22,716 nt of DNA. Source: an uncultured Selenomonadaceae bacterium. Lineage in GTDB: Bacteria > Bacillota > Negativicutes > Selenomonadales > Selenomonadaceae. Where the stretch lies: assembly GCA_905235425.1 (NCBI GenBank), contig CAJOKY010000028.1:1-22716 (forward strand), written 5' to 3'. Below the pieces are notes generated by a model. The model was not told the origin of the DNA and made no database searches. It saw nothing but the letters and a program-made list of their open reading frames with translations. Below are positions 1-7,741 of the stretch, piece by piece; the first letter of the stretch is position 1; each line of letters starts with the position of its first letter. The translations under genes and the position numbers were made by a program.

Positions 1-570
1 GGCAACGCGCAGGACATAGCGGCGGGATTTTCAACGTACATAAAGCAAACCGGCGTATGGTTGACGAGTTTTAGAAATCTGCGGCATTGGCAGGTTTTAG
101 AAAAAATAATGCGCGGCGAAATTTTCGATACAGTGTCACGGCTGTACACGCGAAAAGATTTTGAACGGCTTATGTACGCGTCATTTTACAAGGACGTGAG
201 ATTTTTGCCGCAGATAAAAAAAGCTCCTGCTGAAATTTTAGATAGGTTGTTGGAATGCGGCTTTGAAAATTTTGGCGGCGATTTGGAGGCGGCATTGTGG
301 CTTGTACGTGCGGCGCGATCAATGCCGGAGCTTGCGTTGCTGAAGTCAATGTATACGCCGGAGGTACGCGCGGAATTTTCGCGGCTGATACATAGAATTG
401 AATACGACGTGGAATTGGAAGACAGCGTGAAAAGTTTTTGGAAGTTGTACGACGCGGCGGGAATGTTTTCAGACTACGCGAAAAATTTTATAGATGAAGT
501 TGTGATTCACCGCGACAATTTTTATACCAATATTAAAAAATATTCTGCGCGGTCGGAATTGGATAATTAA
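1..570 (+). CDS. Hypothetical protein, 3' part only (5' end outside window)
   Basis: The reading frame is open from the first base to the TAA at 568-570, so 189 residues of a longer protein are visible. The TTG at 61 is an internal codon with no ribosome binding site and need not be a start. The visible part is soluble, rich in charged and aromatic residues and probably helical, with no signal peptide, membrane segment or metal motif. I do not recognise the family. It ends 16 bp before sbcC and is probably co-transcribed with it. In many bacteria the gene before sbcC is sbcD, but this C-terminus does not look like the SbcD nuclease. That it takes part in DNA repair is a guess from position only. 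Confidence 0.6.
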   Translation, partial: GNAQDIAAGFSTYIKQTGVWLTSFRNLRHWQVLEKIMRGEIFDTVSRLYTRKDFERLMYASFYKDVRFLPQIKKAPAEILDRLLECGFENFGGDLEAALWLVRAARSMPELALLKSMYTPEVRAEFSRLIHRIEYDVELEDSVKSFWKLYDAAGMFSDYAKNFIDEVVIHRDNFYTNIKKYSARSELDN

Positions 571-586
571 GAGAGGTGGCATTTGA

Positions 587-3247
587 ATGAAGCCGTTGAA
601 ATTGAAAATGCAGGCGTTTGGACCTTACGTCAAGCCGACAGAAATAGATTTTGAAACGGGGTTGCAGGGAAGAAATTTTTTTCTGATACACGGCGCGACG
701 GGTTCCGGCAAGACGACGATTTTGGACGCGATATGTTACGCGATATACGGCAAATGTTCCGGCGAAAAGCGTACCGGCGAAATGATGCGCTCTGAAAAGG
801 CTGATGTCGGCGCACGCACGGAAGTTGATTTTACCTTCGCGCTGAACGGCAAGAATTATCGCGTTATACGCAGTCCCAAATATTGGCGAAAAAGTCTGCG
901 CAGTGACAACTACGTTGAAGAAAAGGCGGCAGTCACAATCTACGAAAACGATAAACAGGTAGTTTTAGATAAAAACGAAGATTATTTTAAAAATCTTTTG
1001 CAATTCGACGTTAATCAATTTCGGCAGGTAGTCTTGTTGCCGCAGGGTGAATTTAGAAAATTTCTTATGTCAAATTCCGGCGATCGCGGCGAAATTCTTA
1101 ACGTGATTTTCAATGCCGACCTTTACAAAGCCGTTGAAGTTGCGCTGAAAGAAAAGGCGAAGGACGCGGCATTAAATTTTCAGGACATTGAAACCCGCAG
1201 AAAAAATCTTTTGGAAGAGGCAAGAAGTTTAACTGAATCGGATATTGCAAATTTTGATGAAAATGCTGTCGACGCGCATATTGAAAAATGTATCGCCGAT
1301 TTAAAAACTTTCAACGCCGAAATTGCACGGCTTAAAAGTCAAGCTGACACTGCCGCCGCAAATTTGTCGGACGGTAAAGCACTGTACGCGGATTTTGAAA
1401 AGCTGGATAAAAGCGCCAAAATTCTGAGTGACGCGAAAATTGCATTGACAGACGCCGAAAAAACTTTTGACGCCGCGCAGGAACGCTACGAACAAGTCAA
1501 GGCTGATGAACCGCGACTTCGTAAGCTTGACACTGAGATAAGCGAGTTGAAAAAAATTCAAGGCAACGTGGAAGACCTTCAAAATGCGCAGAAAAAATTG
1601 GCAGAAGCTGAAACATCTGAACTCAATGCAAGTAATAAATTGGTACAATCTAAAAACACTAAGGAACGCTATGAAATGCGTTTATCAGAATTGAAAGCGG
1701 CGGTTGAAAAGTTTGCGGGCGCTGACGTAAATTACAATGATGCTAAGCAAAAATTTACCGACGCGCAGGAAAAACAATTGTATCTTGATAAATTGGCAAG
1801 CTTGAAAAAAGAATTGAAAGCCGCTGAAAATCGGTTGAACGTCGCGCAGAAAAATTTTGACGCCGCCAAATTAAAGCTTGACAGATTAATTGCTCTGCAA
1901 AAACTTTGTACCGCCGCCAAACTTGCCGCAACGCTTAAAGACGGCGAACCCTGCCCTGTATGCGGCTCAACAGTTCACCCGCACCTTGCCGTTAGTGAAG
2001 AGGTTATCCCTACCGATGACGAAATTGAACGCGTCGAAAATATTTTGGAAAAACGTCGCATTGAAAAAGATATGGCAACTACCGCGCCTGCAAAAATTAC
2101 CGGCAGAATAACCGCGATTGAAGACGCATTGAAAAGGTACGTCGACACCTTGACTGTTGACGCCGCGCAGAAATTTCTTGACGAGAGTAAAGCCGCCGCC
2201 GCAAAATTGGAAGATTCGCGCGAACGCTTGAAAAAAGGCGAAGAGATGACGCAAAAACTTTATCGCGAAATTGAAAAGGTAACGGCTGATGTTACCGAAA
2301 AATCTAAGGCGGCTGAAAATCTGCGCGGCATTGTCAAGGAGAAAAAGACGCAAATTCCCGCCGATTACTTGACCGAGCCGGAAATAATTTCTGCAGATTT
2401 AAAAGCGCGTAAATTTGAAAGAAATAAACTGCAGGACGAAATAAATTCCGCTGAAAAAAGTTTTCAAAGTGCAAGCAATCAAAAATCCCGCTCGGAAGGT
2501 GCGCTTAAAACTGCTGATAAAAATTATTCAGACGCCGTCGCGCAGGTTAAGGATAAAGAAAAGCCGGATATCGACGCGCTGAAAAGTCTATCGGACGCCG
2601 CGCAGAAAGTTTATGTCGACAAAAAGGTTGAGGCTGATACGCTTGATAAAAATTTGAAATACCTGCAGAGAATTTCACTGAAACTGAAAAATTTGGCGGC
2701 GGAATTGGAAAGCGCCGAAGATATATGTAATATGTGGAAAAAACTTTCCGAGACGGCTAACGGCAAACTTTCATTTCAGCGCTATTATTTAAATTCAATG
2801 TTTCAGCACGTGATTAGTGAGGCGAATACGCGGCTTGAAAAGATGAGCGGCGGACGTTATCAATTTCGTAACAAGGAGCAGACGCATAAAGGCAGGTTGG
2901 CAGGGCTTGATCTTGAAATTTTTGATGCCAATTCAGCTACTTGCCGTGACGTAGCCACCCTTTCCGGCGGCGAATCATTTTTAGCGTCGCTGTCACTTGC
3001 ATTGGGACTTTCTGCCGTCGTTAAAAATACTGCCGGCGGCATTAAGCTTGACACAATTTTCATTGATGAAGGTTTCGGCTCGTTGGACAGTGAAACGCTT
3101 GACTACGCGATTAATACGCTTGTGGATTTACAGAGTGACGGTCGGCTTGTAGGAATAATTTCACACGTCGAAGAGTTAAAGCAACGCGTACCTAATCGGC
3201 TGGAAATTACCAAACATAAATCCGGCAGTACGGCAAAATTTATCTAA
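587..3247 (+). CDS. sbcC: Exonuclease SbcC (SMC/Rad50-like ATPase subunit)
   Basis: ATPase subunit of the SbcCD nuclease, which opens DNA hairpins and processes double-strand ends with SbcD (family knowledge). The 886-residue protein has a Walker A motif GATGSGKTT at 36-44 and a Q-loop region near 145-155 (QVVLLPQGEF). A long coiled coil is interrupted by the zinc hook CPVC at 456-459. The ABC signature LSGGE is at 792-796 and Walker B with catalytic Asp-Glu at 827-828 (FIDEGFGSLD). The order head, coil, hook, coil, head is complete. Members are often 1000-1050 residues, so the coiled-coil arms are on the short side. ATG 587 is preceded by the purine-rich GAGAGGTGG. The gene ends before a hairpin terminator at 3278. 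No sbcD is visible in the window. Confidence 0.95.
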   Translation: MKPLKLKMQAFGPYVKPTEIDFETGLQGRNFFLIHGATGSGKTTILDAICYAIYGKCSGEKRTGEMMRSEKADVGARTEVDFTFALNGKNYRVIRSPKYWRKSLRSDNYVEEKAAVTIYENDKQVVLDKNEDYFKNLLQFDVNQFRQVVLLPQGEFRKFLMSNSGDRGEILNVIFNADLYKAVEVALKEKAKDAALNFQDIETRRKNLLEEARSLTESDIANFDENAVDAHIEKCIADLKTFNAEIARLKSQADTAAANLSDGKALYADFEKLDKSAKILSDAKIALTDAEKTFDAAQERYEQVKADEPRLRKLDTEISELKKIQGNVEDLQNAQKKLAEAETSELNASNKLVQSKNTKERYEMRLSELKAAVEKFAGADVNYNDAKQKFTDAQEKQLYLDKLASLKKELKAAENRLNVAQKNFDAAKLKLDRLIALQKLCTAAKLAATLKDGEPCPVCGSTVHPHLAVSEEVIPTDDEIERVENILEKRRIEKDMATTAPAKITGRITAIEDALKRYVDTLTVDAAQKFLDESKAAAAKLEDSRERLKKGEEMTQKLYREIEKVTADVTEKSKAAENLRGIVKEKKTQIPADYLTEPEIISADLKARKFERNKLQDEINSAEKSFQSASNQKSRSEGALKTADKNYSDAVAQVKDKEKPDIDALKSLSDAAQKVYVDKKVEADTLDKNLKYLQRISLKLKNLAAELESAEDICNMWKKLSETANGKLSFQRYYLNSMFQHVISEANTRLEKMSGGRYQFRNKEQTHKGRLAGLDLEIFDANSATCRDVATLSGGESFLASLSLALGLSAVVKNTAGGIKLDTIFIDEGFGSLDSETLDYAINTLVDLQSDGRLVGIISHVEELKQRVPNRLEITKHKSGSTAKFI

Positions 3248-3277
3248 ACTGCGCGAAAATATTTAATAAAAAATTTT

Positions 3278-3301
3278 GAGGAGCTACGGCTTCTTTTTTT
3301 T
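3278..3301 (+). terminator. Rho-independent terminator after sbcC
   Basis: A 7-bp stem (3278-3284 with 3289-3295, including two G-U pairs) closes a TACG tetraloop and runs into a T-tract ending at 3301. It lies 30 bp past the sbcC stop and separates sbcC from the secD transcription unit. Confidence 0.75.
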
Positions 3302-3317
3302 CGCTAAAAATCTTAAA

Positions 3318-3355
3318 TTGAAAATCTTGTATAAAATTCGATATTGTAGTATATT
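3318..3355 (+). promoter_or_regulatory. Possible promoter for secD-secF-recJ
   Basis: Between the sbcC terminator and secD lie two weak sigma-A-type pairings. One is TTGAAA (3318-3323) with TATTGT (3342-3347, 18-bp spacing); the other is TTGTAT (3328-3333) with TATATT (3350-3355, 16-bp spacing). I cannot choose between them. A promoter is expected here because a terminator precedes and a new gene run begins. Confidence 0.35.
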
Positions 3356-3400
3356 CTAGAAAAATATATGAAAATAAATTTTGAAGGGAGAAAAAATTTC

Positions 3401-4654
3401 GTGAGAAAAGATCAGTTAGCTAAACTGCTAATAACTTTAATTGCGATAGTGGCATTATTCGTAATATTTATTAGACCGCTGGCACATTCCATAAGGCAAG
3501 GGCTTGACTTGCAGGGCGGCACGCACGTCGTACTTGAGGCGGAAGATACAGAAATCGCGCAGGTTGACGAAGACGCCATGCAACGCGTCGTAAGCATTAT
3601 GGAAAAGCGCGTAAACGAATTAGGCTTGACTGAACCTATTATTCAGCGTGAAGGCTCGCACCGCGTCATTATAGAGTTGCCCGGCATTAAAGACCCCGAC
3701 AAGGCTATTGAGACAATCGGCAAAACGGCAATGCTTGAGTTCAAAGACGAAGAAGGCAACACGCTTTTAACCGGTACAGATTTGAAAGACGCGCAGGCGG
3801 CAATGAATCAGTCAAACAGTCAAGCCGTTGTAAATTTGGAATTTAGCGACGAAGGCAAAGAAAAATTTGCAGATGCTACATTGAAAAATGTCGGCAGACA
3901 GATTGCGATTTTGCTTGACGGCGAAGTTTTAACCGACCCCGTTGTACGTGAACCGATTCTCGGCGGTCGCGCAGAAATTTCCGGTCAACGCGATTTAGAA
4001 GAGGCGCAGCGTTTAGCCGTACTGTTACGCAGTGGCGCTCTGCCGGTTAAAGTCAACATAATTGAAACGCGTACCGTCGGACCTTCACTTGGTCAAGACT
4101 CAAAAGATAAATCGGAATTTGCATTTGTCGTAGGCATTGCGGCGGTTTTAATTTTTATGTTGCTCTTCTACAGACTGTGCGGCTTTATCGCCGACATAAG
4201 CTTAATGGCGTACACATTGCTGTTACTTTTGATTTTGAAAAGCCTCGACGCAACTTTAACATTGCCTGGTGTCGCGGGAATAATTCTTTCAATCGGTATG
4301 GCGGTTGACGCGAACGTTTTAATTTTTGAACACTTCAAAGAAGAGTTTAGACTCGGCAAAACACTTCGCCTTGCAATGGAAATGGGATTTAAACGCGCCT
4401 TTACGACAATTTTTGACTCCAACACCACGACGATAATCGCGGCGGCAGTATTATTTTTCTTCGGTACCGGCAACATTCGCGGTTTTGCGATAACGTTAGG
4501 TCTCGGCGTACTGCTTAGCATGTTCACGGCAGTTACGTTGACGCAGTTTTTGCTGAAACTTTTGGTAAATTCGCGCGTGGTCGAAAGTCCCTCAGCATAC
4601 GGCGCGGATGGTTTTGTACTGTTTGACGCAAGCAAAGAAAAGGCGGTGAAGTAA
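3401..4654 (+). CDS. secD: Protein translocase subunit SecD
   Basis: Integral membrane subunit that works with SecF to drive the late steps of Sec-dependent protein export, using the proton-motive force. I prefer the GTG at 3401 (417 residues): AAGGGAG stands 10 bp before it, whereas the in-frame ATG at 3368 has no Shine-Dalgarno sequence. The protein begins MRKDQLAKLL, has a first membrane helix at about 8-24 and the family motif LDLQGGTH at about 35-42. A periplasmic P1-type domain follows, then five more membrane segments with the conserved SIGMAVDANVLIFEHFKEE helix. It is short compared with the E. coli protein (615) but normal for Firmicutes. The stop TAA is directly followed by the secF ATG, so the two are translationally linked. 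Confidence 0.95.
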   Translation: MRKDQLAKLLITLIAIVALFVIFIRPLAHSIRQGLDLQGGTHVVLEAEDTEIAQVDEDAMQRVVSIMEKRVNELGLTEPIIQREGSHRVIIELPGIKDPDKAIETIGKTAMLEFKDEEGNTLLTGTDLKDAQAAMNQSNSQAVVNLEFSDEGKEKFADATLKNVGRQIAILLDGEVLTDPVVREPILGGRAEISGQRDLEEAQRLAVLLRSGALPVKVNIIETRTVGPSLGQDSKDKSEFAFVVGIAAVLIFMLLFYRLCGFIADISLMAYTLLLLLILKSLDATLTLPGVAGIILSIGMAVDANVLIFEHFKEEFRLGKTLRLAMEMGFKRAFTTIFDSNTTTIIAAAVLFFFGTGNIRGFAITLGLGVLLSMFTAVTLTQFLLKLLVNSRVVESPSAYGADGFVLFDASKEKAVK

Positions 4655-5536
4655 ATGCCGAAATTTGACATTGCCGGACGCGCTAAAATTTGGTTTATAA
4701 TTTCACTGCTTGTAATAATTCCCGGCTTAATTTCAATGGTGACGCGCGGCTTTAACTTTGGAATTGATTTTACCGGCGGCACGATTATGGATTTGAAATT
4801 TGAACAGGCTACGGAAATTTCAAAAGTTCGTGACGCGCTTAAACCTTTTGGATTGGACGGCAGTACCATTCAGCTTTCCGGCGAAAATTCGGACGTTGCC
4901 GCGTCGACAAACGTAATGATTCGTACCGTTGATTTGGAAGAGAATCAGCGCAAAGATGTTATGGCGGCGCTTAAATCCAACGTCGGCAATTATGAAGTCC
5001 TGCGCGAAGAAAAAGTTGGTGCGGTTATCGGCGGTGAATTGATTTTTAACGCGGTTATGGCTCTTGTAATTTCGTGGGTGCTGATAATTTTGTACATTGC
5101 CTACCGATTTGAATTTAAATTCGGCATCGCGGCAGTTATCGCGCTTGTGCACGATATATTGATAGTGCTGGCGTTTTTCTCCTTCACGCAAAGGCAGGTT
5201 GATTCGTCATTTGTGGCGGCGCTTTTAACCATTGTCGGCTATTCGATAAATGACACGATAGTTATTTTTGACAGAATACGCGAAAATTTGAAGTTGCACT
5301 TTAGGCGCGGCGGTGACGCGGCGGGACTGGTCAACCGTTCGATTTATCAGACGTTGACGCGTTCATTGTACACGGTCTTTACCTGCTTGTTTACGACGTT
5401 TGCGCTATTTTTCTTCGGCGGCGAAACCACGAAAGATTTTGCCTTCGCGCTGATAGTAGGCTTTACGAGCGGCTGTTATTCGTCAATATTTATCGCGGGA
5501 CCGTTATGGCTGACACTCAGAGGAATTAAGAATTAA
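4655..5536 (+). CDS. secF: Protein translocase subunit SecF
   Basis: Partner of SecD in the membrane translocase accessory complex. The 293-residue protein has an N-terminal helix (about 12-29), the signature GIDFTGG at 36-42, a small extracytoplasmic domain and five further membrane helices. The segment TIVGYSINDTIVIFDRIREN carries the conserved Asp of the proton-relay helix. The ATG follows the secD stop with no gap, and its ribosome binding site (GGCGGTG) lies inside secD. The last residues and the TAA stop are made of a repeated GAATTAA heptamer that continues past the gene (5523-5564). recJ follows after 40 bp. Confidence 0.95.
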   Translation: MPKFDIAGRAKIWFIISLLVIIPGLISMVTRGFNFGIDFTGGTIMDLKFEQATEISKVRDALKPFGLDGSTIQLSGENSDVAASTNVMIRTVDLEENQRKDVMAALKSNVGNYEVLREEKVGAVIGGELIFNAVMALVISWVLIILYIAYRFEFKFGIAAVIALVHDILIVLAFFSFTQRQVDSSFVAALLTIVGYSINDTIVIFDRIRENLKLHFRRGGDAAGLVNRSIYQTLTRSLYTVFTCLFTTFALFFFGGETTKDFAFALIVGFTSGCYSSIFIAGPLWLTLRGIKN

Positions 5537-5564
5537 GAATTAAAAATTAGCTCTAAGCTAATTA
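5523..5564 (+). repeat. Heptamer array, GAATTAA type, at the secF stop
   Basis: Three exact GAATTAA copies (5523-5543) are followed in phase by the degenerate units AAATTAG, CTCTAAG and CTAATTA. The second copy supplies the secF stop codon TAA (5534-5536). The degenerate part includes a perfect inverted repeat AATTAGCT/AGCTAATT (5545-5552 and 5556-5563) around a 3-nt loop. No T-run follows, so it is not a standard terminator. Confidence 0.8.
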
Positions 5565-5576
5565 TCAGGTAGAATT

Positions 5577-7580
5577 ATGCAAAAAAAATTTTTAGTTAAA
5601 GAAGAAAATAAAGTTGAAGTCAATAAACTTGTTAAGGCATTGGGAATAAGCGAATTGACGGCAAAAATTTTGGTGAATCGCGACATTACCGACGTTGAAT
5701 CTGCGCGGCAGTTTTTAAATCCCGAAGAAGTTGATTTTTTTGATCCGTTTTTAATGCACGGTATGAATGCGGCTGTTGACAGAATCATTAAGGCGATTGA
5801 CGACGGCGAAACAATTTGCGTTTATGGTGATTATGACGTTGACGGTATGGCAGGGACGGCGCTTTTGACGCGTAAACTGCGGCAACTCGGCGGCAAGGTT
5901 ATCACGTACATTCCGCGCAGAGTGGAAGGTTACGGTATGAACATTCCCGCGTTGCAACAAATTGCAAGTGACGGCGCAAATCTTTTAATCTCCGTAGACT
6001 GCGGCATTTCCAATTCCAAAGAAATTTCTGCCGTCAAGGATAAAATGGAATTTATAGTAACGGATCATCATTTACCGGCGCTTGAAAAAATCACGGACGC
6101 CGTTGCAGTAATCGATCCGCATCAGCCGGAGTGTCAATATCCCGACAAAAATTTATGCGGCGCAGGTGTGGCATTTAAACTTTGTCAGGCGCTTGAAAAT
6201 AAACTTAACGGTACGGATATTCAGTGCTACTTTGAAGACATTGATCTTGCCGCGCTTGCTACGGTTGCCGACTTGGTGCCGCTGAAAGGCGAAAGTCGAA
6301 AAATCGTGCGTCACGGCTTGCTTGAAATGAGTTCGTCGAATTGCGTGGGACTTCGTGCATTGGTAAAAGTTTCCGGCTTTGATGAAAAGAAAATTTCATC
6401 AGAAAATGTTGCCTTTCAAATTGCGCCGCGTTTAAATTCAATAGGTCGCCTTGAATCTGCCGCTACCGGCTTAAACCTGCTTTTAACAGAAGATCTCGCG
6501 CAGGCTCTGCAAATTGCCGAAAATATTAATGAAGTAAACAAGACGCGTAAACAGCTTGAAAAAAAAATTTTTATGGACGTGGACGAGAAATTTAAAAATA
6601 TGCGCGAAGAGTCAGGCGGAAATATTTGGTCTGCGGTAATTTCAGGCGACGGCTGGAACGCGGGTATTATCGGCTTGACGGCGTCCAAGTTGGCTGAAAA
6701 ATACAATCTGCCGTCAGTCGTCATTACGCATGGTTCAACTATTTCACGCGGCTCATGTCGCAGTATCCCCGCTTTTCATATGAAAGACGCGCTTGACACT
6801 ATGGCGGATCTTTTTGACAATTACGGCGGACATTCGCAGGCGGCGGGTTTTTCCATACCGACAAAGCTTATACCGGAATTTAAAAGGCGTTTTGAAGAAT
6901 ATTCACACCAACATTTGACAGACAAAGATTTCATACCGACGATTAGAGTTGACGCGCTTTTTCACCCTGCTAACTTGACAATGGCTATTGCTGATGAATT
7001 TGAAAAGCTTGAACCATGCGGCACGGAAAATCCTTCACCGATTTTGGCTTGTCAACAAGTAGAATGCTGTAATGCAAAGGTCATAGGCAGTGACGGTACG
7101 CATTTGAGTTTTGAAATTCCTGCCAATGATTCCGACGGCGACACAAAAAATATCAAGGCAGTTGCATTTGGTTTAGCGCGTTTTGCTACGCTGATTGACA
7201 ATGAGCCGGTGAATTTGACGTATTATCCCGGCATTGATGAGTGGCAGGATAGACGCTCGGTGAAATGTTTTGTGTCGAATATTGATCCGGTTGCCGATGA
7301 AAATAATTTTCCTACACGCGAACAACTCGGCGCCGTTTATAAATTTTTGCTGAAATTACGCGGCAAGACAAATTCTTTCGATATTAAACTTATAACCGAA
7401 AAATTTAACACCGTAATGAAAAAGGATTTTCCAATGTACACGATTTTAACGGCGCTGGAAATTTTTCAAGAAATTGGACTTCTGCGCGTGGACGAAGAAA
7501 GTAAAACCTTCGACTTACCGGCAGGTCCTAAGCGTAATTTGGAAGATTCACGCATATTTAGGTTAGGTGTTAGGGGGTAG
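5577..7580 (+). CDS. recJ: Single-stranded-DNA-specific exonuclease RecJ
   Basis: 5'-3' single-strand exonuclease of the DHH phosphoesterase family, used in recombination and mismatch or base-excision repair. In the 667 residues one sees the motif-I GDYDVDG (84-90), VDCGIS near 140, the name-giving D163-H164-H165, DPHQPEC near 180, LCGAGVAFKL near 195 and the DHHA1 motif GGHSQAAGF around H419. A RecJ OB-type domain and a C-terminal extension follow. The metal-binding residues look intact. The start ATG has only a weak upstream AGG. The C-terminal codons (about the last eight, including the TAG) are read out of a heptamer repeat array, so the tail sequence is probably not conserved. Placement after secDF is also found in other Firmicutes. 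Confidence 0.94.
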   Translation: MQKKFLVKEENKVEVNKLVKALGISELTAKILVNRDITDVESARQFLNPEEVDFFDPFLMHGMNAAVDRIIKAIDDGETICVYGDYDVDGMAGTALLTRKLRQLGGKVITYIPRRVEGYGMNIPALQQIASDGANLLISVDCGISNSKEISAVKDKMEFIVTDHHLPALEKITDAVAVIDPHQPECQYPDKNLCGAGVAFKLCQALENKLNGTDIQCYFEDIDLAALATVADLVPLKGESRKIVRHGLLEMSSSNCVGLRALVKVSGFDEKKISSENVAFQIAPRLNSIGRLESAATGLNLLLTEDLAQALQIAENINEVNKTRKQLEKKIFMDVDEKFKNMREESGGNIWSAVISGDGWNAGIIGLTASKLAEKYNLPSVVITHGSTISRGSCRSIPAFHMKDALDTMADLFDNYGGHSQAAGFSIPTKLIPEFKRRFEEYSHQHLTDKDFIPTIRVDALFHPANLTMAIADEFEKLEPCGTENPSPILACQQVECCNAKVIGSDGTHLSFEIPANDSDGDTKNIKAVAFGLARFATLIDNEPVNLTYYPGIDEWQDRRSVKCFVSNIDPVADENNFPTREQLGAVYKFLLKLRGKTNSFDIKLITEKFNTVMKKDFPMYTILTALEIFQEIGLLRVDEESKTFDLPAGPKRNLEDSRIFRLGVRG

Positions 7581-7722
7581 AGGGTAGGAGGTAGAGGGTA
7601 GGTTCTAGACTAATCCCTAATCCCTGTTCCCTGATTAGTGAGTAGTAAGTAGTGAGTAGTGAGTAGTTTTTTAATCCCTACTCCCTGATCCCTGATCCCT
7701 AATCCCTAATCCCTGTTCCCTA
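7557..7722 (+). repeat. Composite heptamer array between recJ and the glycosyltransferase gene
   Basis: Almost the whole 161-bp gap, plus the recJ 3' end, is a 7-bp periodic sequence that changes unit type while keeping phase. TAGAGGG-like units (7571-7605) are followed by ATCCCTA-like units (7613-7632) and AGTAGTG-like units (7638-7666). A T-run at 7667-7672 comes next, then a second ATCCCTA block to 7720. In that last block CCC tracts occur at 7676, 7683, 7690, 7697, 7704, 7711 and 7718, exactly 7 bp apart. An inverted repeat ACTAATC/GATTAGT (7609-7615, 7633-7639) spans the first switch of type. The glycosyltransferase ribosome binding site (GAGG, 7730) follows directly. Confidence 0.85.
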
Positions 7723-7741
7723 TTATTACGAGGAAATTTAA

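Noticed and set aside
3368..3400. ATG at 3368 as the secD start
   Set aside because: No Shine-Dalgarno sequence precedes it, while the GTG at 3401 has AAGGGAG at 10 bp and gives the usual N-terminus for the family.
4168..4869. Long minus-strand open frame (233 codons) opposite secD and secF
   Set aside because: It lies wholly opposite two strongly supported genes, has no ribosome binding site of note and its translation resembles no folded protein. It is a shadow frame.
7673..7722. Telomere-like repeats suggesting a linear replicon end
   Set aside because: The unit is a degenerate heptamer located between two ordinary genes and similar arrays recur throughout the window, so it is not a chromosome end.
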